Source: Clostridia bacterium (GTDB taxonomy: Bacteria; Bacillota; Clostridia; Oscillospirales; Butyricicoccaceae). From it: a DNA stretch of 16,526 bases. The stretch lies in assembly GCA_017552495.1 (NCBI GenBank), contig JAFZPW010000019.1, positions 1 through 16,526 on the forward strand, given 5' to 3'. A program made the position numbers and the translations under genes. Below the pieces are notes generated by a model. The model made no database searches. It was not told where the DNA came from and saw only the letters and a list, made by a program, of their open reading frames with translations. Shown here piece by piece: positions 1-7,296 of this stretch. Numbering within the stretch: the stretch's first letter is position 1; every line of letters begins with the position of its first letter.

Positions 1-451
1 CGCAGTGCTCCAGCACCAGACGGCGCTGCTTCTGATAGAAGGGGATGGCGCTCTTTTCCACATAGATCTTCCCGTCGCGCTGATAAGCCAGCCGCTCGAT
101 GGGATTGCCCTTGAGGATGGTCTCGCTGACGATCTCTTCGCAGTCCGAAAGCTGGACCTTGGTGTAAAGCCAGCCCTGGGGCTCGATGCGAACCAGCGGG
201 CCGAACTCGCAGAAGCCGGGGCAGCCGCCCTTGGTCACGCGCAGATCCTTGCTGTGGGGATCCTTGCTCAGCTCCACAGAGCAGGCAACGCCTTTTTCCT
301 TCATGAGTTCCACCAGACGGGCATAGATATCCAGCGAGCCGGAAGAGGCGCAGCCCGTTCCGGTGCACACCAGGATCCTGCTCTTCTGCGAGGCAAAGGC
401 CGCCTCACAGGCGCGGCGCAGCTCCTGCAATTCCTGACGTGTTTTCAACAT
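1..451 (-). CDS. nuoF: NuoF/HndC-like NAD-linked hydrogenase or NADH dehydrogenase flavoprotein subunit, N-terminal part
   Basis: This is the first 150 residues of a protein that runs off the left edge of the window. Cys29, Cys34, Cys77 and Cys81 (CTGTGC and CPGFC) form the thioredoxin-like [2Fe-2S] site typical of the N-terminal extension of NuoF, HydB and HndC. The segment after it (GNPIERLAYQRDGKIYVE, then IPFYQKQ) is the usual lead into the FMN/NADH-binding core, which lies outside the window. The family passes electrons between NAD(P)H and the iron-sulfur chain of a cytoplasmic electron-bifurcating [FeFe]-hydrogenase or of complex I. The ATG lies one base after the NuoE stop codon, so the two genes are transcribed and probably translated together. 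The pairing with a short NuoE and no visible Nuo A-D genes favours the hydrogenase type, but the catalytic subunit is not in view. Confidence 0.88.
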   Translation of the reverse strand, partial: MLKTRQELQELRRACEAAFASQKSRILVCTGTGCASSGSLDIYARLVELMKEKGVACSVELSKDPHSKDLRVTKGGCPGFCEFGPLVRIEPQGWLYTKVQLSDCEEIVSETILKGNPIERLAYQRDGKIYVEKSAIPFYQKQRRLVLEHC

Positions 452-452
452 A

Positions 453-929
453 TTACGCTTCCTCCCGCAAATGCTTCAACAGCTCCACGGCCTTTTCGGG
501 GGTCATGGATGCATAGACCTTGTTGTTTACCGTCATGGCGGGCGCCAAACCGCAGGCGCCCAGACAAGCCACCGTCTGGACGGTAAACATCAGATCGTCG
601 GTGGTGATCTTCTCGGCGCTCAGCCCCAGCTCCTTGCGCAGCCGCTCCAGAATGGGCGCGGATTTGCGCACGTGACAGGCCGTTCCGTCGCACACCTTGA
701 TGACGTATTTTCCCTTGGCTTCCAAAGAAAAATTCTCATAAAAGGTGGCGACGCCGTAAATCTGCGCCTCGTGAAGATGCATCTCACGCGCCAGATAAGG
801 AAAGGCTTCCCGCGGGAGATAGGAATACTCCTCCTGGATCGCCTGCAGCACGGCGATCAGACTTTTCTCTTCCCGCCCATAAGTTTCAAGATACCCGTTG
901 ATCTTGCTGTGCAGTTCTTTGACGTTCAT
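453..929 (-). CDS. nuoE: NuoE/HndA-like [2Fe-2S] subunit (24 kDa-type) of NAD-linked hydrogenase
   Basis: This 158-residue protein is a full-length NuoE/HydC/HndA homologue. Residues 1-70 form the helical N-terminal part, including the YSYLP and IYGVATFYENF segments characteristic of the family. The thioredoxin-like domain carries the four cluster ligands Cys80, Cys85 (CDGTAC) and Cys122, Cys126 (CLGAC). In the family it holds one [2Fe-2S] cluster next to the flavoprotein subunit and takes part in cytoplasmic NADH oxidation or reduction. The start at 929 is chosen because an AAGGAGG site lies just upstream; an in-frame ATG at 962 has no such support and adds 11 atypical residues. It is the first gene after the promoter at 1012-1040 and is followed one base later by the NuoF-like gene. 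Confidence 0.93.
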   Translation of the reverse strand: MNVKELHSKINGYLETYGREEKSLIAVLQAIQEEYSYLPREAFPYLAREMHLHEAQIYGVATFYENFSLEAKGKYVIKVCDGTACHVRKSAPILERLRKELGLSAEKITTDDLMFTVQTVACLGACGLAPAMTVNNKVYASMTPEKAVELLKHLREEA

Positions 930-1011
930 GGTTCCTCCTTGCTTGCACGGCCCTTTCCCCACTTCCCCTCGGAGATGCGGCCATTTTTACATTTTAATAA
1001 GAGTCGTTTTT

Positions 1012-1040
1012 ATTTTAACCGTTCTTTCGCGCCGCGTCAA
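1012..1040 (-). promoter_or_regulatory. Promoter of the nuoE-nuoF (hydrogenase) operon
   Basis: On the minus strand TTGACG (1040-1035) and TAAAAT (1017-1012) are separated by exactly 17 bases, a near-consensus sigma-A promoter. It would start transcription near 1005 and leave a leader of about 75 bases before the nuoE ATG at 929. Confidence 0.75.
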
Positions 1041-1239
1041 CCCCCAGAATGTGACATTTTTAGCAAAGTTGCGGCAAAATTCCTGTGAATTATGTATAAC
1101 TAACATATTTTTTCTGATTTTATCGTATTTCGCCGAAAAATTTTTATTTTTCAAATCCTTTTGCGGATTTTTTGACAAGCGGCCGCAAACGACGCTTTTC
1201 CCCACACGCTACGCCGCCGCTGTCCGGCACAAGAATGAA

Positions 1240-1268
1240 TTGCCAAACGGCGCAAGTTGTGCTATACT
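1240..1268 (+). promoter_or_regulatory. Promoter of the hydrolase-murF-ddl operon
   Basis: TTGCCA (1240-1245) and TATACT (1263-1268) are separated by 17 bases, and TGC directly before the -10 box makes it an extended -10 promoter. Transcription would begin near 1275, which rules out a start codon at 1257 for the gene that follows. Confidence 0.75.
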
Positions 1269-1331
1269 GAATTGAACTATTGCGAACGCAACGACCGCGC
1301 CCTTTCAGGCGCAGGCAGGAGGAAAATCGCT

Positions 1332-2096
1332 TTGCATATGCAGCTTGAGGGTCTTTCGACCCATTACATCGACCTGCCCGGCAAAAAGACGCCGGTGCTC
1401 TTTCTCCATGGGTGGGGCGCCGGGATCGAGCTTTATCAGCCGATCTTTGCGCTGTTGCAGGAACGCGGTTATCGGGTGGCAGCCTTTGATATGCCCGGCG
1501 CAGGGGGAACGCAGGAGCCTCCGGCTCCCCTGACGCTGACGGATTACGTTTCCTTTACCCTGGCTTTCTGCAAGGAATTGAAGTTGGAAACCGTTATCCT
1601 CATGGCCCATTCCCACGGCGGGCGCATCGCGTTACGTATGCTGTCCGACCCCGCCTGTCCCGTAAAGGCGGAAAAGGCCGTTTTGATTGACGCCGCCGGC
1701 GTGCGTCTGCCGGCGTCCCCGTCCGCAAAACTCCGGCAGACCGGCTACAAGCTGCTCAAGGGTCTTGGCACCGGCAAGCTCACCGCCCCGCTGTTCGGCG
1801 ACCTGTATCAAGAACTGCGGGACAAACGCGCCAGCGCCGACTACAAGGCCGCCAGCCCCGTAATGCGAGCCACCATGAACAACGTGCTGGTGGATCTGCG
1901 GAGCAACATGCCCGCCGTCAAAGCCCCCGTTCTGCTGATTTACGGAGAAAACGATACCGCTACCCCGGTGGAGCATGGGAGGATCATGGAATCCCTGATT
2001 CCCGGCGCGGGGCTTGCCGTCATCCGCGGGGCGGGCCATTTCAGTTACGCCGACAACTGGCCGCAGTTTTCCGCCGTGCTCAAGGCGTTTTTGTAA
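1332..2096 (+). CDS. Alpha/beta-hydrolase fold protein
   Basis: The protein of about 254 residues has the full alpha/beta-hydrolase layout: HGWGAG oxyanion-hole loop near residue 26, nucleophile elbow AHSHGG with Ser at about 94, YGENDTATP with the acidic residue at about 208, and GAGHF with His at about 236. There is no signal peptide, so it should be a cytoplasmic esterase, peptidase or similar; the substrate cannot be read from the sequence. AGGAGG at 1317-1322 lies 9 bases from a TTG at 1332 and 15 from an ATG at 1338. Spacing favours TTG, while family alignment allows either, a two-residue difference. It is the first gene of the cluster and ends 22 bases before the MurF-like gene, suggesting a link to cell-wall metabolism, but that is inference from position. 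Confidence 0.88.
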   Translation: MHMQLEGLSTHYIDLPGKKTPVLFLHGWGAGIELYQPIFALLQERGYRVAAFDMPGAGGTQEPPAPLTLTDYVSFTLAFCKELKLETVILMAHSHGGRIALRMLSDPACPVKAEKAVLIDAAGVRLPASPSAKLRQTGYKLLKGLGTGKLTAPLFGDLYQELRDKRASADYKAASPVMRATMNNVLVDLRSNMPAVKAPVLLIYGENDTATPVEHGRIMESLIPGAGLAVIRGAGHFSYADNWPQFSAVLKAFL

Positions 2097-2118
2097 TTTC
2101 ACTCCTGGGAGGGTGCCT

Positions 2119-3723
2119 ATGTCCATTGTTACCCTGCTGGCGCTGGCGCTGTGCAGCGGCCTGTGCGCCTGGCTTTCGCTGCGCTACGCCATGCATATGT
2201 TCCAGCTCAATTCCTATCAGGATCTTTCCTATGGGAATTTTCTGAAAGCCCACCGCCGCGATTTTGTCAGCGCCAAGCGGCTGGTGCCCTGCGCCGTCAT
2301 GCTGCTGGGCAGCCTGAGCCTGACCGCGCTCCCCTTTCTGTTTGCCGCGGGCGCGGGGCTGTTTGTCCTGCTCAACCGGCCGCAAAAAGCCAAAAAGCCG
2401 CTGGTCTTTACCCCCCGGGTCAGGCGGATGCTGGTCTGCGCGGCGGCGCTTTTTGTCCTGTGGACGCTGCTGGCCGATTATGTTTCCACCTGCTTTCTGG
2501 TGTCCGGCGCCCTGCGGATGAGCAGGCTCTTTCTGCATCTGGGCCTGTTTTTCCCGGCGCTGATGCTGGTGCTCTCTATCTTATTGCAGCACCGGCTGGT
2601 GATGCTGTATAACGACCTGCTTTCTCCCGCCGAGCGGGCCATCTCCCGTAAATTTCGAAACGAGGCGGCGGATATTCTGGCCTCCATGCCCCGGCTGAAG
2701 ATCGTGGGCATCACGGGCAGTTATGGCAAGACCAGCACGAAATATTTCCTGCACCAGCTCCTTTCCGTCCGCTTCAACGTGTATATGACCCCCGGCAACT
2801 TCAACACCACGCTGGGCGTGGTGCGGGCGATCCGCGAGGGCCTGCGCCCCACCCACGAGATCTTCCTCTGCGAAATGGGTGCCCGGCACAAGGGCGACAT
2901 CCGGGAGATCTGCGATCTGGTGCATCCCCATCTCGGCATCATCACCTCTGTTGGCCCTCAGCATCTGGAAACCTTCGGCTCGCTGGAAACCGTCTTGCAG
3001 ACCAAGCTGGAGCTGGCCGACGCCGTAAAGGGCGCGGGCCCTGTCTTTTTGAATCTGGACAGCGCGCCGCTGGCCGTGGGCGAGCCCCAGCAGGAATGCT
3101 TCACCTACGGGCAGAACGGACGGGACTATCGTCTCTCTGACCTCACCGTGGACGAAAACGGCTCCCGCTTTACCGTCACCGCCCCCGGCGGCGCGTCCCA
3201 GGTCTTTACCACCCGTCTTTTGGGAAAGGCCAACGTGCAGAACATCTGCGGCGCCATCGCCGTGGCGCATTATCTGGGTATTCCTCTTTCGGCGCTGGCG
3301 CCCGCCGTGCGCCAGCTTGAGGGCGCGCCCCACCGCTTGCAGCTTATCCGCCGTCCCGGTCTTACGCTCATCGACGACGCTTACAATTCCAACCCCGAAG
3401 GAGCGAAAAACGCGCTGGAGACCCTCGCTTTGTGCAAGGGTGTCCGCATCGCCGTCACCCCCGGTCTGGTGGAGCTGGGCGACAAAGAACTGGACTATAA
3501 CCGGACGCTGGGCGCGCAGGCCGCCGTCTGCTGCGACTATTTGATTACCGTGGGTTCCCAGTCCCGCACCGAGGCCATCCGGGAGGGCGCGAAGGCGGCG
3601 GGCCTCTCTCCCGCCCGGATTTTGGAAGCCCGCGACGTGCAGCAGGCCATGGCGCAGGCCGGCGCCCTTCCCGGCGGCAGCAAGATGGTTCTGCTGCTCA
3701 ACGATCTCACCGACAACTATTGA
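2119..3723 (+). CDS. Membrane-anchored MurF-like Mur ligase
   Basis: This 534-residue protein belongs to the Mur ligase family. Residues 1-160 are hydrophobic, with about four to five membrane helices (roughly 3-22, 57-87, 103-128, 137-158). The ligase follows: P-loop GSYGKTSTK (Lys204), the NFNTTLGV segment, central-domain EMGARHKGDI, and C-terminal-domain motifs HRL near 405 and DDAYNSNPEGAKNAL from 419. These match MurF, which joins D-Ala-D-Ala to UDP-MurNAc-tripeptide using ATP. Soluble MurF has a short substrate-binding N-terminal domain; here it is replaced by membrane helices, as in a recognised clostridial subgroup. GGGAGGG precedes the ATG at 2119; an upstream in-frame ATG at 2014 lies inside the hydrolase gene and adds no family sequence. 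The next gene makes D-Ala-D-Ala, consistent with this role. Whether it is the main MurF or a second, specialised one cannot be told here. Confidence 0.88.
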   Translation: MSIVTLLALALCSGLCAWLSLRYAMHMFQLNSYQDLSYGNFLKAHRRDFVSAKRLVPCAVMLLGSLSLTALPFLFAAGAGLFVLLNRPQKAKKPLVFTPRVRRMLVCAAALFVLWTLLADYVSTCFLVSGALRMSRLFLHLGLFFPALMLVLSILLQHRLVMLYNDLLSPAERAISRKFRNEAADILASMPRLKIVGITGSYGKTSTKYFLHQLLSVRFNVYMTPGNFNTTLGVVRAIREGLRPTHEIFLCEMGARHKGDIREICDLVHPHLGIITSVGPQHLETFGSLETVLQTKLELADAVKGAGPVFLNLDSAPLAVGEPQQECFTYGQNGRDYRLSDLTVDENGSRFTVTAPGGASQVFTTRLLGKANVQNICGAIAVAHYLGIPLSALAPAVRQLEGAPHRLQLIRRPGLTLIDDAYNSNPEGAKNALETLALCKGVRIAVTPGLVELGDKELDYNRTLGAQAAVCCDYLITVGSQSRTEAIREGAKAAGLSPARILEARDVQQAMAQAGALPGGSKMVLLLNDLTDNY

Positions 3724-3746
3724 TCTTTCCTTCAGGAGGCGTTTTT

Positions 3747-4967
3747 ATGGTTTCCCGCATTCGCACAGGCGTCTTTTTCGGCGGCCCCAGCGTGGAGCAT
3801 GAGGTGTCCGTCATCACGGCCATGCAGGCCATTGCCGCGTTGGACGCGAACCGCTATGAGATCATCCCCGTCTATGTGACCAAATCCGGCGAGTTTTACA
3901 CCGGCGAGCATCTCAAAACGCTGGATGCCTTCCGCGACATCCCCGCCGCCCTTGCCGCCGCCAAAAAGGTGGTGTTGCAAAAGGAGGGCAAGGATGTGCA
4001 GTTGGTGCTGGCAAAGCAGAAAAAGCTGGGCTCCAGCGTGATGGCCGTGCTGGACGCAGCTCTTTTGGCGCTTCACGGCACCGGCGGCGAAGACGGCGTG
4101 ATGCAGGCCCATTTCCAGCGGCTGGGCCTGCCTTACACCGGGCCCGACGTCGCCTCCAGCGCCGCAGGCATGGACAAATGGGTCTCCAAGGCCCTGTTCC
4201 GCATGAGCGGTCTGCCCTGTGTTCCCGCCCTGCGGGTGAGCAAAAGCGCCTATTATGCCGACCCCGAGGCCGTCTGTGCCAGCATCGAGGGCGAGATCGG
4301 CTATCCCGCAGTCATCAAGCCCTATAATCTGGGCAGCAGCGTGGGCATCCACAAATGCCGCGACCGGGCCTCTCTGCAAAACGCACTGGAGGACGCCTTT
4401 CTGTACAGCGGCGGCGTGATGGCCGAAAAAGCCGTATCCAATCTGCGGGAAATCAACTGCGCCGTTTTAGGCGACGGAGAAAGCGCCCGAGCCAGCGTGT
4501 GCGAGGAGCCTCTCAACGCCACCGACATTTTGACCTATGCCGACAAATATCAGTCGGGAGGAACATCCGCCAAGGGCGGCGCGAAAACGCCCTCCTGCGG
4601 CAGCAAAGGGATGCAGAGCCTGGCCCGGCAGATCCCCGCGCCCATTTCCGAGGCGCTCTCCGAAAAGATCCGCACGCTGGCCGTGGCCGCCTTCCACGCC
4701 GTAGGCGCCGCCGGCTGCGCCCGGGTGGACTTTTTGATGGACGGCGCGACCGAGGAGATCTTTGTCAATGAAATCAACACCATTCCCGGCTCGCTGGCCT
4801 TCTATCTGTGGGAAGCAAGCGGCCTGTCCTTCCCCGCCCTGCTGGACGAGATGATCGCTCTCGCCCTCAAGCGCCGGCGGGAAGAGGAATCGCTCCGCAC
4901 CACCTTTGAAACCAACCTGTTGCAGACCGCCTCGCTGGGCGGGAGCAAAGCGGGAAAGAAGGTCTGA
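3747..4967 (+). CDS. ddl: D-alanine--D-alanine ligase (Ddl), variant acceptor loop
   Basis: The 406-residue ATP-grasp protein matches Ddl from end to end. It has the N-terminal FGGPSVEHEVSVITA motif, HGTGGEDG (110-117), LPYTGPDVASSAAGMDK (128-144), KPYNLGSSVGIHK (191-203) and the metal/phosphate-binding EIFVNEINTIPG (337-348). It joins two D-Ala in the cytoplasm for peptidoglycan precursors. The loop tyrosine that favours D-Ala (Tyr216 in E. coli DdlB) is kept as Tyr268 in TYADKY. The segment after NTIPG reads SLAFYLWE instead of the usual small polar residues, and the 270-296 loop is unusually Gly/Ser/Lys rich. It is somewhat longer than most Ddl proteins because of this loop and a charged tail. 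AGGAGG (3734-3739) sits 7 bases before the ATG at 3747; an ATG at 3720 overlaps the murF-like stop and lacks support. Confidence 0.92.
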   Translation: MVSRIRTGVFFGGPSVEHEVSVITAMQAIAALDANRYEIIPVYVTKSGEFYTGEHLKTLDAFRDIPAALAAAKKVVLQKEGKDVQLVLAKQKKLGSSVMAVLDAALLALHGTGGEDGVMQAHFQRLGLPYTGPDVASSAAGMDKWVSKALFRMSGLPCVPALRVSKSAYYADPEAVCASIEGEIGYPAVIKPYNLGSSVGIHKCRDRASLQNALEDAFLYSGGVMAEKAVSNLREINCAVLGDGESARASVCEEPLNATDILTYADKYQSGGTSAKGGAKTPSCGSKGMQSLARQIPAPISEALSEKIRTLAVAAFHAVGAAGCARVDFLMDGATEEIFVNEINTIPGSLAFYLWEASGLSFPALLDEMIALALKRRREEESLRTTFETNLLQTASLGGSKAGKKV

Positions 4968-4969
4968 GC

Positions 4970-5164
4970 ATGAAAGTCCTGAAAACGCTGCGATACGCCT
5001 CCACCGGTTTGCTGATTCTGCTGTTCATCCCCTTTTCCGTTGAGGTTTTCGGCGCGCTGCGACCCGCGGTCATCCGTCCGCTGGGCATCGCTATGCTGGT
5101 CTGCCTTGCCGTGAACGTGTTTTGCGCCGTTTGCGTCCTTTCCAACGACAAAAATTCCAAATGA
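4970..5164 (+). CDS. Small two-helix membrane protein, function unknown
   Basis: This 64-residue protein has two hydrophobic segments (about 11-29 and 37-57) separated by a short basic loop (RPAVIR), with charged ends (MKVLKTLRY and SNDKNSK). It looks like a helical hairpin in the membrane with both ends in the cytoplasm. I do not recognise the family. Its ATG is two bases after the ddl stop and it uses an SD-like GAAAGAAGG inside the end of ddl, so it is probably translationally coupled. Position makes it a possible partner of the membrane MurF-like ligase or of Ddl, but nothing in the sequence proves that. Confidence 0.7.
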   Translation: MKVLKTLRYASTGLLILLFIPFSVEVFGALRPAVIRPLGIAMLVCLAVNVFCAVCVLSNDKNSK

Positions 5165-5169
5165 GTTCC

Positions 5170-5192
5170 GCCTCCGGCCCCGTGCCGGAGGC
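5170..5192 (+). promoter_or_regulatory. Hairpin whose 3' arm contains an SD-like GGAGG
   Basis: GCCTCCGGC (5170-5178) pairs with GCCGGAGGC (5184-5192) around a five-base CCCGT loop, giving a 9-base-pair GC-rich stem. No run of T follows, so it is not a typical terminator. The right arm includes GGAGG (5187-5191), 9 bases before an ATG at 5201 that is in frame with the response regulator. Folding could therefore hide a ribosome-binding site or partly stop readthrough from the cell-wall genes. Confidence 0.5.
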
Positions 5193-5221
5193 CGCTTTAC
5201 ATGAGAAAGAGAGCGGTTTTT

Positions 5222-5896
5222 ATGATTTATCTGGTAGAAGACGACGCCGCCATCCGCGAGCTGGTGCTTTATGCCCTCAGCAACGGAGGCTTTGCCGCCG
5301 AAGGCTTCGATACGCCCTCGGCCTTTTGGCGTGCCATGGCGCGCTGCGCCCCCTCCATGATCCTGCTGGACATCATGCTCCCCGAGGAAAGCGGACTGGA
5401 GATTTTGAAAAAGCTCCGGGCCGACCCTTCCTCCGCCCGTCTTCCCGTGATGATGCTCACCGCCAAAGGCAGCGAATACGACAAGGTGCTGGGGCTGGAG
5501 TTGGGAGCCGACGATTATCTGGCCAAGCCCTTCGGCATGATGGAGCTGCTGGCCCGGGTCAAGGCGCTCAAACGGCGGACGGAGGCGGCCGCTCCCTCAG
5601 AATACCGGCTGGGCCCGCTGCGGATCTGGCCAGAAAAGCATCTCGCCCTGCGGGACGGCGCAGCCCTTCCGCTGACGCGAAAGGAGTTCGAGCTTTTGTG
5701 CCTGCTGCTGCGCAACCGGGGCATCGTCCTCACCCGCGACCGCCTGCTGGACGAGATCTGGGGCTATTCCTTCGACGGAGAAAACCGAACGGTGGACGTG
5801 CACGTCCGCACTCTGCGGCAAAAGCTGGGCGATCTGGGCGACCGGATCGAGACCGTGCGAGGCGTGGGCTATAAGATCGGAGGGTATGATCGGTGA
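5222..5896 (+). CDS. OmpR/PhoB-family response regulator
   Basis: The 224-residue protein has a receiver domain (1-118) with acidic pocket Glu6-Asp7-Asp8, phosphorylated Asp50 (ILLDIMLP), Thr80 and Lys102 (AKPF), then a winged-helix DNA-binding domain (about 130-222) with LTRKEFELL, TVDVHVRTLRQKL and the VRGVGYKI ending. It should bind DNA as a phosphorylated dimer. I chose the ATG at 5222 because family members begin directly at IYLVEDD; an in-frame ATG at 5201 would add seven residues and has a GGAGG site within the upstream hairpin, so it remains possible. The stop overlaps the kinase start by four bases (GTGA), as expected for a coupled two-component pair. The nearest well-known relatives are PhoB/PhoP-type regulators; the target genes are unknown. 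Confidence 0.93.
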   Translation: MIYLVEDDAAIRELVLYALSNGGFAAEGFDTPSAFWRAMARCAPSMILLDIMLPEESGLEILKKLRADPSSARLPVMMLTAKGSEYDKVLGLELGADDYLAKPFGMMELLARVKALKRRTEAAAPSEYRLGPLRIWPEKHLALRDGAALPLTRKEFELLCLLLRNRGIVLTRDRLLDEIWGYSFDGENRTVDVHVRTLRQKLGDLGDRIETVRGVGYKIGGYDR

Positions 5897-7293
5897 GAAA
5901 CGCCATTTTCAAAAATATCTTTTTCACCGCCATGGCGGTCTTTATCGTCAGCGTTTTCTGCATCGTGGCGGCGCTGTACGGTTACTTTTCCCACCAGCAG
6001 CGGCAAAATCTGGAGAGCGAGGCGCTGTATCTTTCGACCGCCGTCGCCCACGGGGGAACCGATTTCCTACGCAGCGTTCCCCGCACCGACGGCACCCGCG
6101 TCACCCATATCGCCGCCGACGGCACGGTGCTGTTTGACAGCGCCGCCGACCCGGCCGCCATGGAGAATCATGCGCTGCGGGACGAGGTGAAGCAGGCGCT
6201 GGAATCGGGCGCGGGTTACAGCAGCCGCCTTTCCCAGACCTCGGGCCGCCGCACCGCGAATTATGCCCTCCGCATGGCGGACGGCACGGTGCTGCGGGTG
6301 TCCAACACCTTGTATACCCGCGCCATGCTGGCCGTCAATCTGTTTACGCCGCTGCTTCTGGTGCTGGTTTTGGCTATGATCCTCTCCTTTGTTTCGGCGG
6401 CGCGGATGTCCAAAAAGATCACCGAGCCGCTGGGGGCCATCGATTTGCGGGATCCCGACGACCGGGGCGTTTACGAGGAGCTGCGCCCGCTGGTGCAGCG
6501 CATCCGCGCCCAAAACCGCGAGATCCGGCACAATCTGGAGGAGTTGAAAGCCGAGCATGCCCGGCAGGACGAGATGCGGCGGGAGTTCACCGCCAACGTG
6601 TCCCACGAGCTGAAAACGCCCCTGACCTCCATTTCGGGCTATGCCGAGCTCATCCAGAGCGGCATGGTCAGGCCGGAGGATGTGCCCCGCTTTGCGGGCA
6701 CCATCTGGCGGGAAGCCCAGCGCCTCATCGTGCTGGTCAACGACATCATCCGCCTCTCCCGCCTGGACGACAGGGACGTGGAGGAAGAGCGAACGCCGGT
6801 GGAGCTTTTGGCCCTGTGCCGCGAGGTCATCGAATCGCTCTCTCCCGCCGCCGACGAAAAAGGCGTTTCCTTCTCCCTCACCGGAACGCCTGCCACCGTT
6901 ACCGGCATCCGCCAGATTTTAGGCGAGGTGGTCTATAATCTCTGCGACAACGCCATCAAATACAACCGTCCCGGCGGCAGCGTCGCCGTGGACGTGCGGG
7001 AAGAAGACGGTCAGTCCGTCCTTTCGGTGAAGGACACCGGAATCGGCATCCCCGAAACGGAACTGGGCCGGGTCTTCGAACGGTTTTACCGGGTAGACAA
7101 AAGCCATTCCAAGGAGGTGGGCGGCACGGGACTGGGCCTTTCCATCGTCAAACACGGCGCCGCCTATCACAACGCCGCCGTGGAGGTGGAGAGCACCCCC
7201 GGCGAGGGAACCTGCTTCACCGTCCGCTTTCCGCAGAAGCCCGCCGTCAGCCACCGTCAGCCGGCAATTCCCGCCGGGGAAAAGGAGGAGTAA
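5893..7293 (+). CDS. PhoR-like membrane sensor histidine kinase
   Basis: The 466-residue kinase has a membrane helix at about 9-31, an extracytoplasmic sensor of roughly 110 residues (35-143, PAS-like in pattern, with ITHIAADGTVLFDS-type sequence), a second helix at about 147-169 and a short HAMP-like linker. The catalytic core has His238 in the H box (NVSHELKTPLTSISGY), Asn353 in the N box (YNLCDNAIKYN), DTGIGIP (381-387) and GGTGLGLS (410-417). It should autophosphorylate and pass phosphate to Asp50 of the preceding regulator. It begins with GTG at 5893, overlapping the regulator stop, with GGAGGG eight bases upstream. The layout matches clostridial PhoR-type kinases, but the signal cannot be assigned. 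The C-terminal tail after residue 446 is Pro/His/Glu-rich and probably disordered. Confidence 0.93.
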   Translation: MRNAIFKNIFFTAMAVFIVSVFCIVAALYGYFSHQQRQNLESEALYLSTAVAHGGTDFLRSVPRTDGTRVTHIAADGTVLFDSAADPAAMENHALRDEVKQALESGAGYSSRLSQTSGRRTANYALRMADGTVLRVSNTLYTRAMLAVNLFTPLLLVLVLAMILSFVSAARMSKKITEPLGAIDLRDPDDRGVYEELRPLVQRIRAQNREIRHNLEELKAEHARQDEMRREFTANVSHELKTPLTSISGYAELIQSGMVRPEDVPRFAGTIWREAQRLIVLVNDIIRLSRLDDRDVEEERTPVELLALCREVIESLSPAADEKGVSFSLTGTPATVTGIRQILGEVVYNLCDNAIKYNRPGGSVAVDVREEDGQSVLSVKDTGIGIPETELGRVFERFYRVDKSHSKEVGGTGLGLSIVKHGAAYHNAAVEVESTPGEGTCFTVRFPQKPAVSHRQPAIPAGEKEE

Positions 7294-7296
7294 GCC

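Larger units (their letters stand above)
930..1331. other. Divergent AT-rich intergenic region
   Basis: This roughly 400-base gap between the minus-strand hydrogenase genes and the plus-strand hydrolase is clearly more AT-rich than the flanking genes. It holds the two divergent promoters described separately. Between them, 1041-1239 contains runs of A and T, a TTATGTATAA palindrome at 1090-1099 and a weak AAATCC/GGATTT hairpin at 1153-1170 followed by Ts. I see no convincing gene in it. Confidence 0.6.

Noticed and set aside
1083..1105. Possible Rex-type operator (TGTGAA followed by an AT-rich half-site)
   Set aside because: Only one half resembles the TTGTGAA..TTCACAA consensus, the second half does not match, and it is over 40 bases upstream of the -35 box.
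987..1205. Minus-strand 72-codon open frame in the AT-rich gap
   Set aside because: The hydrogenase promoter lies inside it, there is no good ribosome-binding site, and the translation is a Lys/Asn-rich product of AT-rich sequence.
2014..2118. Upstream start for the MurF-like gene
   Set aside because: It lies inside the hydrolase gene, adds sequence with no family match and lacks a ribosome-binding site, while GGGAGGG fits the ATG at 2119.
5165..5200. Terminator between the cell-wall and two-component genes
   Set aside because: The hairpin is strong but no T run follows, so I list it as a possible regulatory fold instead.
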